Shown: in pieces, positions 5,700-6,474 of the stretch | Numbering within the stretch: position 1 is the stretch's first letter | Layout: every line of letters starts with the position of its first letter | From: Desulfatirhabdium butyrativorans | Lineage (GTDB): Bacteria; Desulfobacterota; Desulfobacteria; Desulfobacterales; DYRK01 | Direction of reading: 5' to 3' | NCBI GenBank assembly: GCA_020718785.1 | Contig: DYRK01000340.1 | Coordinates: 1 to 6,474, forward strand | Length of the DNA stretch: 6,474 nucleotides | Notes under the pieces: model-generated | The model's database searches: none | Told to the model about the DNA's origin: nothing | What the model saw: the letters and a program-made list of their open reading frames with translations, nothing else | Translations under genes and position numbers: made by a program

Positions 5700-5820
5700 T
5701 AAGCGACCGACCATTATGATTTATAATATCCGGCGGGTCAGACATTTCTGTCTGACCTTTATCATGAACAGGCAGAAATGCCTGTTCTGCCGCAAAAAAT
5801 TATAAGTCTTTAAGGTCGCT
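5700..5820 (+). repeat. Multi-branched structured repeat element, copy 1 (possible non-coding RNA)
   Basis: Nested pairing visible by eye. The outer helix is AGCGACC (5702-5708) with GGTCGCT (5814-5820). A second helix is GATTTATAAT (5718-5727) with ATTATAAGTC (5799-5808), one G-U. A third is CGGC (5731-5734) with GCCG (5789-5792). Two perfect 9-bp hairpins lie inside: GGTCAGACA-TTTC-TGTCTGACC (5736-5757) and GAACAGGCA-GAAA-TGCCTGTTC (5766-5787). The hairpins differ at three base pairs, each changed on both sides, so pairing is kept. The first 94 bp recur at 6263-6356 with four substitutions. The element begins about 28 bp after the predicted sigma-54 start. It encodes no protein. Whether it acts as RNA, as a cruciform in DNA or is simply a dispersed repeat cannot be decided here. 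Confidence 0.8.
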
Positions 5821-5839
5821 CGCTGATTTGTAACACCTC

Positions 5840-5960
5840 TACTTGAAACATAGTCCGGTTATGTAAAGCGTGTTTGAAACCCGCTTTACGTCAAAATGAA
5901 TTGCCGGTGGGTTTCGCTACGCTCCACCCACCCTACGAATTAAACAAAATGTTTCAAGTA
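5840..5960. repeat. Short element with 11-bp terminal inverted repeats (MITE-like)
   Basis: TACTTGAAACA (5840-5850) and TGTTTCAAGTA (5950-5960) are perfect inverted repeats bounding 121 bp. Inside are a hairpin at 5861-5891 (GTAAAGCG 5863-5870 with CGCTTTAC 5882-5889, and GTTT/AAAC nearer the loop) and a GGTGGG/CCCACC hairpin (5906-5911 with 5927-5932). The second hairpin belongs to the widespread GGTGGGTTTCGCTACGCTCC type of intergenic repeat. There is no coding capacity and no obvious target-site duplication. The ACTTGAAA end sequence also occurs at 5687-5694, inside the palindrome ACTTGA-AA-TCAAGT (5687-5700) just before the structured element. Confidence 0.6.
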
Positions 5961-6089
5961 AAAGAATAACATAAAAATCAGAATCCGGAACAGAAAAACA
6001 TAAAAAAAACGTGAGTTCGACATAAAATTGCCTGAGTTCCGTATAAAAGCTTGCCGCAAAGGGCGCGCAGAGAGTGCGAGGGTTTTTTT
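5961..6089. other. Gene-free stretch without a clear feature
   Basis: AT-rich to about 6050, then a purine-rich GC stretch (6054-6082, CGCAAAGGGCGCGCAGAG type) and a T7 run. Two overlapping minus-strand open frames extend through here into the next palindromes and look spurious. No promoter, hairpin or coding signal stands out. Confidence 0.5.
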
Positions 6090-6183
6090 CTCGTTCCCAA
6101 GCCCCGGCTTCCCGTGACGGGAGACGGCCCGAAGCCGGGGCTTCGGGCGCAGATGCGTTCCCAAGCCGGGGCTTGGGAACGAG
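6090..6183. repeat. GTTCCCAAGC-type palindromic repeat cluster
   Basis: Perfect 21-bp inverted repeats (6090-6110 and 6163-6183) enclose several hairpins: CCCG-TGA-CGGG (6111-6121), GCCCGAAGC-CGGG-GCTTCGGGC (6127-6148) and CGTTCCCAAGC-CGGG-GCTTGGGAACG (6156-6181). The last two share the 12-bp core AAGCCGGGGCTT (6132-6143 and 6163-6174) but have different, self-complementary flanks. GC content is far above the surroundings. Similar palindromes are common in repeat-rich Desulfobacterota and cyanobacterial genomes as far as I recall. No gene is present. Confidence 0.85.
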
Positions 6184-6220
6184 GAAAATAAATATAGGAG
6201 TTAAGCAGTTTCATGATTTG

Positions 6221-6261
6221 AACCGCTGATTGACGCTGATAAACGCCGATTAATCAGGAAG
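6221..6261. repeat. Diverged 10-bp periodic repeat
   Basis: AACCGCTGAT, TGACGCTGAT, AAACGCCGAT, TAATCAGGAA: three clear 10-bp steps with an (A/G)ACGCNGAT core, then decay. It is the same family as the left arms of the array at 1450-1700 but lacks their palindromic partner arm. Confidence 0.7.
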
Positions 6262-6262
6262 A

Positions 6263-6356
6263 TAAGCGACCGACCATTATGATTTATAAGATTCGGCGGG
6301 TCAGACATTTCTGTCTGACCTTTATCATGAACAGGCAAAAATGCCTGTTCTACCGC
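6263..6356 (+). repeat. Structured repeat element, copy 2 (3'-truncated)
   Basis: It aligns without gaps to 5700-5793 with four substitutions in 94 bp. Both 9-bp hairpins are intact; the loop of the second changes from GAAA to AAAA. The bases that form the right strands of the two outer helices in copy 1 are missing: at 6357 the sequence switches into a GTTCCCAAGC repeat. No sigma-54 consensus precedes this copy, so only copy 1 sits behind that promoter. Confidence 0.85.
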
Positions 6357-6474
6357 TTTTCTCGTTCCCAAGCCCCGGCTTGTAAGGGCAAAATATTTTT
6401 TGCCCCTGCCAAAGATTTTCCGGCTTCGGTCCGTCTCCCGTCACGGGAAGCCGGGGCTTCCCCGGCAAGTGCGT
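6357..6474. repeat. Second GTTCCCAAGC repeat cluster, running off the window end
   Basis: 6357-6381 repeats 6086-6110 exactly in direct orientation (25 bp). A hairpin GGGCAAAA-TATT-TTTTGCCC follows (6386-6405). Positions 6420-6459 are an inverted copy of 6099-6138 with one mismatch in 40. Within it, GGGAAGC-CGGG-GCTTCCC (6445-6462) is a third hairpin with the AAGCCGGGGCTT core. The cluster continues beyond 6474, and no coding region is seen. Confidence 0.8.

Noticed and set aside
5940..6214. Two overlapping minus-strand open frames of 74 and 78 codons
   Set aside because: They cover the GTTCCCAAGC palindromes in different frames; the composition is dictated by the repeat, not by coding.
6200..6262. 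Sigma-54 promoter before the second structured-element copy
   Set aside because: No GG-N10-GC arrangement with flanking consensus is present there, unlike at 5646-5661.

Overview
The window most resembles a sulfate-reducing, Desulfonema-like member of the Desulfobacterota. This is an inference. It rests on the TauE/SafE-type exporter, the pairing of an HsdR-N-like protein with SppA, the sigma-54 response regulator with a PAS domain, and intergenic DNA full of 10-bp periodic repeats and GTTCCCAAGC-type palindromes. No rRNA or other taxonomic marker is present.

Layout. Positions 4-1011 (+) encode a TauE/SafE permease, followed 50 bp later by a small secreted protein (1062-1397, +). From 1398 to 1987 there is no convincing gene. 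That stretch holds a hairpin, a four-copy array of palindromic repeats (1450-1700), two more hairpin repeats and a likely terminator for the opposite strand. On the minus strand an operon runs from an HsdR-N-like protein (3514-2993) into a lipoprotein SppA-type peptidase (2977-1988). A divergent promoter region (about 3515-3738) leads to a receiver-PAS-AAA+-Fis response regulator on the plus strand (3739-5439). From 5440 to 6474 there is no convincing gene.

The most interesting part is the gene-free tail behind the response regulator. Two nearly identical 17-bp near-palindromes (TGTGGAAAA/TTTCCCC type, 5452-5468 and 5543-5559) lie upstream of an 11/12 match to the sigma-54 -24/-12 consensus (5646-5661). 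About 30 bp after the predicted start lies a roughly 120-nt multi-branched inverted-repeat element (5700-5820). It has two perfect 9-bp hairpins whose central 8-mers are complementary to each other. A second, 3'-truncated copy sits at 6263-6356. A plausible but untested reading is that the sigma-54 activator encoded immediately upstream binds the 17-bp sites and fires a promoter whose first product is a structured non-coding transcript, or a leader for a gene beyond the window.

The rest of the tail (5840-6474) is a mosaic of short dispersed repeats. It includes an element with 11-bp terminal inverted repeats, a diverged member of the 10-bp periodic family seen at 1450-1700, and hairpins that share one core with different self-complementary flanks. 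No mobile-element protein, CRISPR array, tRNA or rRNA was recognised.
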